Assembly (NCBI GenBank): GCA_964544475.1
Contig: CAZJBS010000002.1
Location: 62,001-126,000 of the forward strand
Length of the DNA stretch: 64,000 nucleotides
Origin: CAZJBS01 sp964544475
Lineage (GTDB): Bacteria > CLD3 > SB21
Direction of reading: 5' to 3'
Shown here: in pieces, positions 35,527-44,996 of the stretch
How the letters are laid out: each line of letters opens with the position of its first letter
Numbering within the stretch: position 1 is the first letter of the stretch
Program-made: the position numbers and the translations under genes
The notes under the pieces: generated by a model
What the model was told of the DNA's origin: nothing
The model's database searches: none
The model's input: only the letters and a program-made list of their open reading frames with translations

Positions 35527-35545
35527 GACCCATTCTTAAGTCAAT
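35524..35545. promoter_or_regulatory. candidate operator over the fabI transcription start
   Basis: ATTGAC and GTCAAT form an inverted repeat with a 10-base centre. It overlaps the end of the -10 box and the predicted start point, the position of a repressor site. No regulator gene is next to it. Confidence 0.35.
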
Positions 35546-35571
35546 CTAAATTCACAATCAGGGAGGCGTCT

Positions 35572-36339
35572 ATGCTGATGCAAGGCAAGCAGGGCTTGAT
35601 TTGCGGTGTGGCCAACAAACGCAGTATCGCCCATTCGATCGCGAAGAGTCTGCATCGGGAAGGGGCCAGGCTGGCCTTTTCATACCAAAGCGATGTGTTG
35701 CGGGACAACGTGGAAGAGATCGCCGCCGAACTGGACAGCAAACTGCTATACAGATGCGATGCGTCGAAGGATCATGATGTGGAAAAACTTTTCCAGGATC
35801 TCAAAGAGGAGATGCCGCATATCGATTTTTTGGTTCATTCGATGGCCTTTGCAGACAAGGAAGATCTGAAGAAAGACTTCCACCGCACGAGCCGCGAGGG
35901 ATTTATGCTGGCCCATAACATCAGTTCCTATTCGCTGGTGACGCTGGCCAATCATGCGTATCCGCTGATGCACACGCACGGTGGGGCGATTTTGACGTTG
36001 AGTTACTACGGCGCCGAAAAAGTCGTGCCGGGATATAATGTGATGGGAGTGGCCAAGGCCTCTCTGGAAGCCAGCGTACGGTACCTGGCCGCGGATCTTG
36101 GCCACCGTCAGGTCAGGGTCAACGCCATTTCAGCGGGCCCGATCAATACGCTGGCCGCGCGCGGCATTTCAGGATTCACCAAAATTCTCGATTATTATCC
36201 CGACAAGGCGCCCTTAAAACGAAATGTCGATGTCGACGAAGTCGGCGACGCCGGACTATTCATGTGTTCTCATCTGTCCCGCGGTATCACCGGCGAAGTG
36301 TTGTACGTCGATTGTGGTTACCACATCATGGGCATGTGA
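35572..36339 (+). CDS. fabI: enoyl-[acyl-carrier-protein] reductase (NADH)
   Basis: 255 residues from the ATG with GGGAGG ahead; a start 35 codons earlier would extend through the promoter. The SDR-type fold shows GLICGVANKRSIA (cofactor loop of FabI), DFLVHSMAFA, and the catalytic pair in SYYGAEKVVPGYNVMGVAK (Tyr-x6-Lys). It completes the reduction step of each fatty-acid elongation cycle. Length is normal. It is monocistronic, divergent from the VWA gene and convergent with the acyl-CoA dehydrogenase gene. Confidence 0.96.
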   Translation: MLMQGKQGLICGVANKRSIAHSIAKSLHREGARLAFSYQSDVLRDNVEEIAAELDSKLLYRCDASKDHDVEKLFQDLKEEMPHIDFLVHSMAFADKEDLKKDFHRTSREGFMLAHNISSYSLVTLANHAYPLMHTHGGAILTLSYYGAEKVVPGYNVMGVAKASLEASVRYLAADLGHRQVRVNAISAGPINTLAARGISGFTKILDYYPDKAPLKRNVDVDEVGDAGLFMCSHLSRGITGEVLYVDCGYHIMGM

Positions 36340-36352
36340 CAAGGGCCAACCG

Positions 36353-38077
36353 TCAGATCATGCCGTCCAGAATGATTTCCTTCTTTTCGAGAATGGCCGC
36401 CCTGTCATTGAGAACCATCTGCGATTTCATGGCTACGTCCGGCAAGGCATAGGCGAAATAATACTGCAAAACGTCTTTCTTCCGATCGGACCGGCAGGCA
36501 TCCCTGGCCAAAAGGTATGCGATGAGCACATTGGACGCCATTTCCACGATCCGCCGTGAATGATACGTCTGGTAGTCATTCTGCTTTTTGTCTTTTACAA
36601 ATTGAACCGCCCGGTCCAGATGTTCATGCATCAGCTGGACTGAAGTCAAATCCGTGCCGACGGCGCCCAAATCGTTGGCTTCCTTGAATTCGGAAATCCA
36701 CTCATTCAAAGTGCCCTTGATAATGCCGCCCATGGCCGCCACGACCTGCAGTTGCGTCGTACCCTCGTAAATATTGGTAATGCGTGCGTCCCGGTAGAAT
36801 CTCTCGGCGTCAAATTCCGCCATATAGCCCATGCCCCCATGGATTTGGACGCCGTCATTGGCAACGGTATTGGCCATTTCGGTGTTGTACGCCTTGCACA
36901 TCGGTGTTAACAAGCCGGCGTAGGCGGCGTATTTCTTTGCCAGATCCCTGAGTTCGCGGGACGGCTCCGACAACGATTCCTGCCGGTTTTCCAGGCCATC
37001 CTTGAGATCGACCACGCGTGTCGTTTCATACAACAGAGCGCGACCGGCTTCGATCCGGACTTTCATGTTCATCAGCATTTCCGTGACCGGAATCAGGTGT
37101 TTGATAGCCGTCTTGAATTGGACGCGTTCCTCGGAATATTTCTTGGCAGCACGGTAAGCGGCTTCGGCGATGCCGACAGCTTGCGCGGAAACGCCCACGC
37201 GTGCCTCATTCATGAGGGCCATAACGTACTTGATAAGGCCCATCCGGCGTTGTCCGATCAATAATGCCGGGGCGTCGGTGAATTGCAATTCGCATGTGGG
37301 AGAACCGTGAATGCCCATCTTGTGTTCGATTCGACGGATGATCATGTGTTCGTCACGTTCGTACAGGAACATCGACAAACCACGGCCGTCCTGCGTGTTT
37401 TCTTCGCTACGGGCGAGAACCAGCGATATCTCGCCACAACCGTTTGTGATAAAATGTTTGACGCCATTGAGCAACCATCGGTTGTCGCCGTCCTCCCGGG
37501 CCTTTAACATAACCGTCTGCAGATCGCTGCCGGCATCCGGTTCGGTCAAAGCCATCGACGACGTCACTTCGCCCGAGCACAGACGGGGCAGATACTTATT
37601 CTTGATGTCCTCATCGGCAAACTTGTTGATCGTCCCGGCGATATCATCCTGCAAACCATAGATATTCATGAAAGATGCATCAGCCCTGGAGATTACCTCA
37701 ATGGCCATTGTATAAATGGTCACCGGACAATTAAGACCTCCGTAGCGCCGTGGCAGGGTGAACCCGAAAAGCTGGGCATCTTTGCAGACTTTCAATCCTT
37801 CGATGGTTCCTTTGGCATAGGTCACCTGGCCGTCTTTGAAATGAGCGCCTTCTTTGTCTACCTCAGCGGCCTTTGGTGCAATGGTATTGGCGGCAATATC
37901 GCCGACCAGTTCGAGGACATTGTCGTAGGTTTCCAATGCTTCGGCGACGGAGCCCGGCGCGATGTCATATGTGTCTTTGTCGGCGAAGTCCTTCTCTTTG
38001 AGCTCGATGACTTTCTTCAGATCCAGATTCTTCAATTGGAATTGGATGTCTTGGTTGTCACGGTAGAAATTGGCCAT
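36353..38077 (-). CDS. acyl-CoA dehydrogenase family protein
   Basis: 574 residues, of the long type seen in Bacteroidota relatives: an N-terminal extension of about 45 residues, the FAD-binding alpha/beta core with ALTEPDAGSDLQ and FITNGCGEISLVLAR, then the helical domain with the catalytic Glu in NIYEGTTQLQ. An extra C-terminal helical domain of about 120 residues ends the protein. It oxidises acyl-CoA at the alpha-beta bond, passing electrons to ETF. The gene is alone on its strand between fabI and yebC. Chain-length preference cannot be judged. Confidence 0.94.
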   Translation of the reverse strand: MANFYRDNQDIQFQLKNLDLKKVIELKEKDFADKDTYDIAPGSVAEALETYDNVLELVGDIAANTIAPKAAEVDKEGAHFKDGQVTYAKGTIEGLKVCKDAQLFGFTLPRRYGGLNCPVTIYTMAIEVISRADASFMNIYGLQDDIAGTINKFADEDIKNKYLPRLCSGEVTSSMALTEPDAGSDLQTVMLKAREDGDNRWLLNGVKHFITNGCGEISLVLARSEENTQDGRGLSMFLYERDEHMIIRRIEHKMGIHGSPTCELQFTDAPALLIGQRRMGLIKYVMALMNEARVGVSAQAVGIAEAAYRAAKKYSEERVQFKTAIKHLIPVTEMLMNMKVRIEAGRALLYETTRVVDLKDGLENRQESLSEPSRELRDLAKKYAAYAGLLTPMCKAYNTEMANTVANDGVQIHGGMGYMAEFDAERFYRDARITNIYEGTTQLQVVAAMGGIIKGTLNEWISEFKEANDLGAVGTDLTSVQLMHEHLDRAVQFVKDKKQNDYQTYHSRRIVEMASNVLIAYLLARDACRSDRKKDVLQYYFAYALPDVAMKSQMVLNDRAAILEKKEIILDGMI

Positions 38078-38221
38078 GGCTTATTCCTGGAGGGTTATGC
38101 TTGCATATTAGAGTAAGAAGTCTAACTTTGGGCAATTTAAGGCGACAATCAGCCATTGGATATGACATAAGTCAGGGTTTCAACGTTATTTCTCGAGGAA
38201 CTTTTTACCAGGTCAGGAAAT

Positions 38222-38929
38222 ATGGGACGCATTTTCGAAAAACGTAAGTACAAGATGTTCGCGCGCTGGGCCAAAATGGCCAAGAGTTTCACTAAAATGG
38301 GCAAGGAGATTGCCATAGCCGTGAAAATCGGCGGAACCGATCCGGACAACAACCCGCGTCTTCGCATGGCCATTCAGACGGCCAAAACGCTGAACATGCC
38401 CAAAGAACGCATCGAAGCGGCCATCAAACGCGCGTCTTCGAAAGACGAAAAGGATCTGGAAGAAATTGTTTATGAGGGGTACGGCCCGCACGGCATCGCG
38501 TTGATGATCGAGTGTGCCACCGACAATCCGACACGTACGGTGGCCAATGTCCGCCACATCATGTCGAAACACGGAGGCAACCTCGGTACGGCCAATGCCG
38601 TTGCGTTCATGTTCGAAAGGAAAGGCGTTTTCCGGATTTCCACGGCCAATCTGGATATGGACGACCTGGAATTGGAATTGATCGATATGGGCGCGGAAGA
38701 AATCGAACGTGGCGAAGGAGAGGCGGTCATTTACACGACTTTTGAGAGTTACGCATCCATGCAGAAGAACCTTGAACAAAAGGGGATACAGACGCTCAGC
38801 GCCGATTTGCAGCGAATTCCGACGGCCGGTACGGAACTGAGCGAGGAACAGGCGCAGGAAGTGCAGGAATTGATCGACAAGCTCGAAGAAGACGACGACA
38901 TCCAGGCCGTCTTTCACAACATGAAATAA
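38222..38929 (+). CDS. YebC/PmpR family regulatory protein
   Basis: 235 residues. The N-terminus MGRIFEKRKYKMFARWAKMAKSF replaces the usual MAGHSKWANIKHRK of proteobacterial YebC; I associate this form with Bacteroidota/FCB members. The rest is standard: GGTDPDNNPRLRMAIQTAK, EGYGPHGIALMIECATDNPTRT and the three-domain layout. Some members are transcription regulators and recent work on homologues links them to ribosome stalling at proline stretches. Monocistronic. Confidence 0.93.
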   Translation: MGRIFEKRKYKMFARWAKMAKSFTKMGKEIAIAVKIGGTDPDNNPRLRMAIQTAKTLNMPKERIEAAIKRASSKDEKDLEEIVYEGYGPHGIALMIECATDNPTRTVANVRHIMSKHGGNLGTANAVAFMFERKGVFRISTANLDMDDLELELIDMGAEEIERGEGEAVIYTTFESYASMQKNLEQKGIQTLSADLQRIPTAGTELSEEQAQEVQELIDKLEEDDDIQAVFHNMK

Positions 38930-39085
38930 CGTCCGTCGGTCGTCAGACTCCCCCCGATAACCACCAGGATGGCCCCATCTTTTTTTCGAAATGGCTGGGA
39001 ACAATCCGTCCGGTATCGCGTAAAGAACGAAACCGAAACGATGGGTACGTGATTCGACACTTGCAGAAACCTTTGAGGATCATTC

Positions 39086-40036
39086 ATGGCTATGCATGAC
39101 ATTTTTCTGAACGACAAATTCCAACTGCGAGCCGGCTGGCGAATTCTTGCGTTCATCCTGGTGTATGTGGTAATTGGGTTTGTACTTACGACCACGATGG
39201 CTTTGTTGTTCAAAGTCGTTCCGATGCCAAAGCTTGTGCGGGATGGCGTCGCAACGCTCATGCTGGCCGGCAATGCCGCGTTGAGTGCATGGGTATTGCT
39301 TAAGTGGCTGGATAAACGGTCGTTTGTCTCCCTGGGTCTGATTCCGCGGTGGGGTCAGGCGAGGCAGGTTTTCGAGGGCATTCTGATTGGATTCGCCATG
39401 TTGACCGCGGCGGTTTGCGGTATGTGGATGCTTGGCTATGAGGAAATCGGAATGGCATCCTTCGAGTGGGAGTACATCCTGGCTGGCCTTGCCGGGAATT
39501 TGTTCCTGTACACGGCCGTCGGATTCAATGAAGAAATCCTGTTTCGTGGCTACATCTTTCAGGCGATGACCGAAGGCACCGGCAAGGTAGTTGCCACCGT
39601 CATCTTTTCGCTTCTTTTCGGCCTGGCGCACGCAGGGAATCCTAATGTTTCTGTTTTTGGCCTTATCAATGTCATGCTGGCCGGTGTATTGTTGTCGATC
39701 GCGTATCTCCAGACCCGCGCGCTTTGGCTTCCGATTGGCATTCACATTGGCTGGAATTTTACGCAAGGGTACATCTGGGGATTGCCGGTCAGCGGCACAA
39801 CCCAGATTGATCCACTGACGATCTCGCAGGAAACCGGACCGGATTTATTGACGGGGGGGACGTTTGGACCGGAAGGTGGTGCGGCTTGCACCATCGTCTG
39901 TCTGCTGGCGTGCCTGGCCGTTTTGAAATTCTACCGGCCGGCCGCCGAATCGTTGGTCATCGAACATGAAGCCCAATCGACGGGACCTTTCCGACCGGTA
40001 TCGTCGGATATCGAAGAAAATCCCGCCGGAGTCTAA
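39086..40036 (+). CDS. CPBP family intramembrane metalloprotease
   Basis: 316 residues with about eight membrane segments. The catalytic motifs of the CAAX-protease/bacteriocin-processing family are present: FNEEILFRGYIFQAM (paired Glu and Arg), FGLAHAGNP, and GIHIGWNFTQG. Roles in other bacteria range from bacteriocin immunity to processing of membrane proteins; the substrate here is unknown. The stop codon overlaps that of the convergent haem/propeller lipoprotein gene by four bases. The 156-base upstream gap contains nothing else I can name. Confidence 0.92.
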   Translation: MAMHDIFLNDKFQLRAGWRILAFILVYVVIGFVLTTTMALLFKVVPMPKLVRDGVATLMLAGNAALSAWVLLKWLDKRSFVSLGLIPRWGQARQVFEGILIGFAMLTAAVCGMWMLGYEEIGMASFEWEYILAGLAGNLFLYTAVGFNEEILFRGYIFQAMTEGTGKVVATVIFSLLFGLAHAGNPNVSVFGLINVMLAGVLLSIAYLQTRALWLPIGIHIGWNFTQGYIWGLPVSGTTQIDPLTISQETGPDLLTGGTFGPEGGAACTIVCLLACLAVLKFYRPAAESLVIEHEAQSTGPFRPVSSDIEENPAGV

Positions 40037-41532
40037 GGCGTTACGACCACGCTGTACGCGTCGGGCGGCATTTCGATCGTCTGAATCAGCTCGTCGGTGA
40101 GCACGTCGATCACGGAAAGAAATCCTCCGCCTGTACCGCCATGGTGCCCGATCACCCCGCCCGTTCGATTCCTGTTCGTCACATATGCGTAGTGACCATT
40201 ACGGCTGATGGCCACGCCATTGGGTCCTGAGAATCGCAGTGTGTCCCCTTCCACGATGTTCGAGGTGATATTTCTACTGAAAGTGTATGTGGATCCATTC
40301 TTTACAATAACGGAGACGGTATTATCGGCGTAATTGGCCACATAGAGTTTGTTGCCGTCGGGAGTCAGGTCCATCTGGATGGGTTTGGATGCGGATGAAA
40401 GCCCCACGTCAATGAGCCCCATCGGCGTGAACGTGTGTTGGCCGGTCGTGAAGTTGCTCTGGCGCTGGAACATTCTCACCTTGCCATCTTTCCGGCACGT
40501 GACGAAAATCAGATCCTCGTACGCGCTTGTACTGGCCAAACCCGGCGTGACATGATATGGCTCGAAATCCGGATTCGGGGTAGGATCCGTTTCCACTTCA
40601 AAACTCGTCAGAAGCGAGTCGGATTCGGTATCAATCACATAGACCTTATCGGAGAAAGCCGTGGTGGCATAGATCAGCCGGCCATCTCTTGACAGGTTGA
40701 TCCCGTGGGGATTGACGCCCACCTCGATCTGTTTGGAGACCGTCATGGTGGCGGTCGAAATGACGGTGATGACACCGCCGGCATTCTGAGCATTGTTGGC
40801 GTCGAAATTTGTCGTGACGTACAATTTGGAACCGTCCTCCGACAATTTGATCAATGCGAGCGGTTTTCCGAGATTGACCGAATCGATCATCTGTCCGGTC
40901 GCGGCGTGATATTTCAAGACGGTTTGTCCGACGATCATCGAAACATAGTAATAGTCCCCGTCCGGCGAGACCTGCAGGCCGTGCGGTGATTCGAATGATG
41001 CATGGACGCCGACCTGGAATACCCTCATGACGAGGCGGCTGGTTTCATCAATCACGGACACCACGTCGGAGTCCTGATTTGTAGTGAATATTCGCGACGT
41101 CGCTCCAGAAAATGCAATCTGCCCGTCCGGTCCGGGCGCGCCCCGATCCATCCATTGACGGATCACGTCAATCTTGTCCTGCGACAACATACCCGATGGA
41201 GGCATGAGATCCTGTTCGCCGGTCAGGTGTTTCATCATATGACTGAAGCGGCTATTGTACGGAATGACCACGGCGCCATGGTGTGAGCCTTCCATGGTGG
41301 ATTCCCATGATTCAAGATTCAGGCCGCCACCCAGAGTGTCGTCATGCATGATCTTCTGAAAATCATGGTCTTCCGCGACATGGCATGAGGAGCCACCGCA
41401 GGACTGGAGGAAGATTTCCTCCACGGCCGCGTATTCGTCAGAGGATTTCTTGTCGTCCGAACATCCAAACAAAACCATACCAACGACGGCAAAGAACAAG
41501 GAACGCAATTGCATTTTCATCATGAGTGTCAA
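40033..41532 (-). CDS. lipoprotein with a cytochrome c-like domain and YVTN beta-propeller
   Basis: 499 residues (the true start may be Met4 or Met5). A lipobox LFGC places Cys24 as the anchor. Residues about 35-130 resemble a planctomycete-type cytochrome c domain: an atypical haem-binding CGGSSCH (Cys45, Cys50, His51, four residues between the cysteines) and MPPSGM (110-115) for the distal Met. Residues about 140-499 form a beta-propeller of YVTN/YncE type with repeats such as SPDGDYYYVSM, SEDGSKLYVTT and TPDGNKLYVAN. It is probably a periplasmic or surface electron-transfer or binding protein. It follows the thiolase gene by nine bases. Confidence 0.88.
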   Translation of the reverse strand: MTLMMKMQLRSLFFAVVGMVLFGCSDDKKSSDEYAAVEEIFLQSCGGSSCHVAEDHDFQKIMHDDTLGGGLNLESWESTMEGSHHGAVVIPYNSRFSHMMKHLTGEQDLMPPSGMLSQDKIDVIRQWMDRGAPGPDGQIAFSGATSRIFTTNQDSDVVSVIDETSRLVMRVFQVGVHASFESPHGLQVSPDGDYYYVSMIVGQTVLKYHAATGQMIDSVNLGKPLALIKLSEDGSKLYVTTNFDANNAQNAGGVITVISTATMTVSKQIEVGVNPHGINLSRDGRLIYATTAFSDKVYVIDTESDSLLTSFEVETDPTPNPDFEPYHVTPGLASTSAYEDLIFVTCRKDGKVRMFQRQSNFTTGQHTFTPMGLIDVGLSSASKPIQMDLTPDGNKLYVANYADNTVSVIVKNGSTYTFSRNITSNIVEGDTLRFSGPNGVAISRNGHYAYVTNRNRTGGVIGHHGGTGGGFLSVIDVLTDELIQTIEMPPDAYSVVVTP

Positions 41533-41541
41533 TCCCGTGGT

Positions 41542-42732
41542 TTATATCGCTTCAAGAATCATGGCGGTACCCTGGCCTCCGCCAATGCAGGCGCTCGTAA
41601 GACCATATCGCTGCCGGCGTCGTCGGAGTTCGAAGAGAGCTGTGAGTACGAGGCGGGTTCCGGATGCGGCCAGCGGATGACCCAGCGCAATGGCGCCGCC
41701 GTTGACATTAGTGATTTCGCGGTTGAGTCCAAGTTCCCGTTCCACGGCGATATATTGAGGGGCAAACGCCTCATTGATTTCGACCACATGCATGTCTTCG
41801 ATTTTCATGCCGACATTGGCGAGGGCCTTGCGCGACGACGGCACCGGTCCAATGCCCATGATTTCAGGTTCCACCCCGGCAATGCCCCACGTCAGGATTT
41901 TTCCTATCGGTTTCCAACCTTTGGATTTGGCGGTTTCCATCGTCGTGACAATCACGGCGGCCGCCCCGTCGCAGATGCCGCTGGCATTGCCGGCTGATAT
42001 GGTGCCATCTTTCCTGAAATACGGCGGCAGAGCGCTCAGGGATTCCACTGTAGTATCCGGTCGCGGGTGTTCATCCGTATCGAAAATTTTGACACCTTTG
42101 CGCGTTTTGATTTCGATGGGCGTGATTTCTTCTTTGAGCCGACCTGAAAGGATGGCGTCTTTGGCGCGCATCTGACTTAGATAGGCATAGAGGTCGCAGT
42201 CGATTCTGGAAATCTTGTGTCGGTCGGCAAGGTTTTCTGCGGTCTGGGCCATTGAGAACCCGCAGTGGGGGTCCATCAGCGCCTCCCAAAGCAGATCTTC
42301 GAATTTCATGGGTTGACCAAGATTGACGCCAAACCGGGTTCCTCGGACGACAAAGGGAGCCTGGCTCATGCTCTCCGCACCGCCTGCCAGCACGACATTG
42401 GATTCCCCGATCAGTATCTGCCGGCATCCTTCAATGATGGCCTCAAAACCCGATCCGCAAAGACGGTTGAGCGTGAGTCCGGGAACATCCTTTGACACAC
42501 CTGCCTTCAGACCGACATGACGCGCCAGATAGATCGCGTCGGCACTGGTTTGGGAAGCGTTACCAAACACCACATGATCGATTTCGCTGGGGCTGACGCC
42601 GGCCCGCTGGATGGCGCCTTTGGAGGCCAAAACACCAAGCTCGGTGGCTGAGAAATCTTTCAGGGAACCCCCGAATTTTCCAAACGCCGTGCGTGCGCCG
42701 TTCACAATGACAAGTTCTTTGGCCAGTTTCAT
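41542..42732 (-). CDS. thiolase (acetyl-CoA C-acetyltransferase)
   Basis: 396 residues from the Met giving MKLAKELVIVNG; an earlier ATG would add 12 residues that do not look like thiolase. Catalytic Cys in LNRLCGSGFEA, the His in NGGAIALGHPLAASGTR and the second Cys in SACIGGGQGTAM are all in place. It condenses or cleaves acetoacetyl-CoA or longer 3-ketoacyl-CoA; with the hydroxyacyl-CoA and acyl-CoA dehydrogenases in this window it would complete a beta-oxidation spiral. The gene lies downstream of the terminator of the outer-membrane gene, so it probably has its own promoter. Confidence 0.95.
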   Translation of the reverse strand: MKLAKELVIVNGARTAFGKFGGSLKDFSATELGVLASKGAIQRAGVSPSEIDHVVFGNASQTSADAIYLARHVGLKAGVSKDVPGLTLNRLCGSGFEAIIEGCRQILIGESNVVLAGGAESMSQAPFVVRGTRFGVNLGQPMKFEDLLWEALMDPHCGFSMAQTAENLADRHKISRIDCDLYAYLSQMRAKDAILSGRLKEEITPIEIKTRKGVKIFDTDEHPRPDTTVESLSALPPYFRKDGTISAGNASGICDGAAAVIVTTMETAKSKGWKPIGKILTWGIAGVEPEIMGIGPVPSSRKALANVGMKIEDMHVVEINEAFAPQYIAVERELGLNREITNVNGGAIALGHPLAASGTRLVLTALFELRRRRQRYGLTSACIGGGQGTAMILEAI

Positions 42733-42764
42733 CAATGTCTCCCGAATTACGTTGGTCGTGTCAG

Positions 42765-42801
42765 TCAATAAAAAGCCCGTCCCACAGGAATCCGGACGGG
42801 C
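42765..42801 (-). terminator. rho-independent terminator after the outer-membrane protein gene
   Basis: On the minus strand a nine-base-pair stem (AGCCCGTCC with GGACGGGCT) is followed directly by TTTTTATT. It lies about 27 bases after the stop of the outer-membrane protein gene and ahead of the thiolase gene. Confidence 0.85.
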
Positions 42802-42828
42802 TGGATTGTCAAATGTGAAAAAAGGACG

Positions 42829-44139
42829 TTACTTCGAACCTTCTTCAGTCGAATAATCCTCTTCGACGGGCTTCTTGTCCTTTGGTTCGAGAACTTTCAC
42901 ATAATCATTCACGATATCGCGGTAGTTGCTGCGCATCTCCTTGATTGGAATGAAATTGACGCTGCGTTTCTGAATTTCCTGATCGGAGTACAGGATGTTT
43001 TCAACTTCGCTTCGTTTTCGGTCCTCACGCTGCACTTCTGAGACCGTCTCGACCGGTGGTGAGTAACCGGCCGCCCGGGGAGACAGCGGCATGGTGATAC
43101 CGGCCAGCAGGCGCCATGACGGATAGTCCGAACCAGAAACAGTCAGGTCTTCAATTCCGGTGAACGGGCTCGACACGGTTCGTTCGGTCGTGTTCTTGAC
43201 GACCTGGAATTCACCACCCACGTGGAGCGCCATCCAGTCAAGCACCTGGTATTTGATGCCCAACGCGGCGTAGGCATAGTCCTGACGGCTGTACGCGGCA
43301 TAGGGTGGCTTGCTGAGGAACATGGATCCGTAAAAATCGCCAACGATGTACAAATACTTGTCACCTACGGCGACGGGATAGGTTGCGCCGATCGCGTACC
43401 GAAGGCTGGCCGTGTTGCCTTTGGCTACGGCCGTGTCGATTAGAGATTCAGCCACGGAGCCAGCAAATGACCTCACGCGAGTCATGCTCTTGAAATTAAT
43501 GTACTGACCGGCGTCCAAGTGATTCCAGTATTGGACATTGCCGTGAACACCAAATCCGGTTTCGGGAATGGTAGGTTCTTGAAAATACGACACGAGCAAG
43601 GTGAGTCCAGCTTCAGTCTTTCCAGCGGCGTACGGTTGAAAAGGGGAGTTCGGAAATCCAACCCCCTCAAATTTCAAACCAAACATCCCACCGATATTCC
43701 ATTTACCTCCGGAAAAGGAGTATGGCGTGTACTTCAAATTCAAGAATAGATCATCCGGAACGTCATACGTTTTTGACAATGAGAATATCTCATTGTCTGA
43801 CACCTGAGAAGAGTAATTGGGTGATTGCATGAAATTTCCACTTACCATGGCGTCGAAAGTAGGAGTGATTCCAAAGGTGAATCCGAACTGCATTCCAAAA
43901 TCACTGACTTTCTTGGTGACCGGGCCAAAGGTCTCGATACGTTCTGCGTTGCCGCTGAAATACTTGATGTTTTGAAACACAAAAAACTTCTTTGCTCCAA
44001 GCGATTTGGCGGCAAAGGCGAAAAAGGAACCAAAACGATCTGAGGCCCCCGAAGTGCTGCCGATTTGGGAATGCGCGGGAACGGAGAGGAAGGTGCCGAT
44101 CAAGGCAACGACACACCACCTGCGGATGATATTTTTCAT
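42829..44139 (-). CDS. predicted outer-membrane beta-barrel protein of unknown function
   Basis: 436 residues from the ATG giving MKNIIRRW, with a signal peptide ending near PAHSQ. The next 310 or so residues alternate short hydrophobic and polar strands with many aromatic residues (FGMQFGFTFGITPTFDAMVSG, YAAGKTEAGLTLLVSYFQ), as in transmembrane beta-barrels. The last 65 residues are highly charged and helical (EVQREDRKRSEVENILYSDQEIQKR) and would lie in the periplasm. The barrel lacks a recognisable porin or TonB signature. It is a single gene with its own terminator. Confidence 0.75.
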   Translation of the reverse strand: MKNIIRRWCVVALIGTFLSVPAHSQIGSTSGASDRFGSFFAFAAKSLGAKKFFVFQNIKYFSGNAERIETFGPVTKKVSDFGMQFGFTFGITPTFDAMVSGNFMQSPNYSSQVSDNEIFSLSKTYDVPDDLFLNLKYTPYSFSGGKWNIGGMFGLKFEGVGFPNSPFQPYAAGKTEAGLTLLVSYFQEPTIPETGFGVHGNVQYWNHLDAGQYINFKSMTRVRSFAGSVAESLIDTAVAKGNTASLRYAIGATYPVAVGDKYLYIVGDFYGSMFLSKPPYAAYSRQDYAYAALGIKYQVLDWMALHVGGEFQVVKNTTERTVSSPFTGIEDLTVSGSDYPSWRLLAGITMPLSPRAAGYSPPVETVSEVQREDRKRSEVENILYSDQEIQKRSVNFIPIKEMRSNYRDIVNDYVKVLEPKDKKPVEEDYSTEEGSK

Positions 44140-44261
44140 CTTGATGTCAAGCTCCGACAAATGAAGCTTATTGGTTTGATTCGTAATTTAGTTATTGAAT
44201 TGGCTAAAGTTACAGCAAGCTCAATGCAAAAGCAAGACAAAAGTCGATCGCCAATAATACT

Positions 44262-44290
44262 TTGAAATGTTCATCGTTTTTTGTTACTAT
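44262..44290 (+). promoter_or_regulatory. sigma-70-like promoter for plsY
   Basis: TTGAAA and TACTAT are 17 bases apart, 35 bases ahead of the plsY ATG, in the divergent gap with the outer-membrane protein gene. It would drive the plsY-hypothetical-ompH-ATPase unit. Confidence 0.5.
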
Positions 44291-44324
44291 TACGCGCCCT
44301 GCATAATGCCGTGAGAGGTGTCTG

Positions 44325-44993
44325 ATGTCTTTGATGCTCATACTTCTTGGTTCATATCTCATAGGCTCCGTGTCTCCCAGTATCATACTGTCCAAAGCCG
44401 TCAAAGGTGTGGATATCCGGACACACGGAAGCGGCAACGCCGGCATGACCAACGCCATCCGATTGCTCGGGGCAAAATGGGGGGCTGTCGTTGCCATCAT
44501 TGATCTTCTCAAAGGATTTCTTTCAAGCATGGTTGTCGTTTCGTGGATTGGAAGCTGGATGGGGTTGGGGCCTTTTGATGAGACTCTCGTCAGGATACTC
44601 GCCGGATTGGCAGCAGTGGCGGGCCATATTTGGACTGTTTTTTTTGGATTTCGAGGAGGCAAAGGCGTCCTGACCATGGCGGGAGCTGTTTTGGGTGTGG
44701 CACCGATGGAAGTTGGTATTTGTCTGGTTGTCTTTTTGTTGGTCTTTGCGATCACACGGATTGTTTCCCTTGGATCCATCATTGGGGCCGGTTGTTTTCC
44801 GATCATAACCTTTGTTGAACGCGCCTTTTGGAAACCGGATTTGTCGCCATACCTGCTCGGCTTCAGTATTTTGGCGTGCGGAATCATCCTCTTCACGCAT
44901 CGGGCCAATATCGGACGATTGTTAAAAGGGCAAGAACCAGCTTTTGGACGCAAATGCCAACCCACGGATGATCGTCCGGCGAATCCCTCCTGA
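44325..44993 (+). CDS. plsY: glycerol-3-phosphate acyltransferase PlsY
   Basis: 222 residues with about five membrane helices. The family motifs are present: GSVSPSIILSKAVKG, DIRTHGSGNAGMTNAIRLLG, and GFRGGKGV. It acylates glycerol-3-phosphate from acyl-phosphate, the first step of membrane phospholipid synthesis. Usual length is about 200; here the C-terminus carries a further short polar tail. It heads an operon with an unknown membrane protein three bases downstream. Confidence 0.95.
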   Translation: MSLMLILLGSYLIGSVSPSIILSKAVKGVDIRTHGSGNAGMTNAIRLLGAKWGAVVAIIDLLKGFLSSMVVVSWIGSWMGLGPFDETLVRILAGLAAVAGHIWTVFFGFRGGKGVLTMAGAVLGVAPMEVGICLVVFLLVFAITRIVSLGSIIGAGCFPIITFVERAFWKPDLSPYLLGFSILACGIILFTHRANIGRLLKGQEPAFGRKCQPTDDRPANPS

Positions 44994-44996
44994 CGT

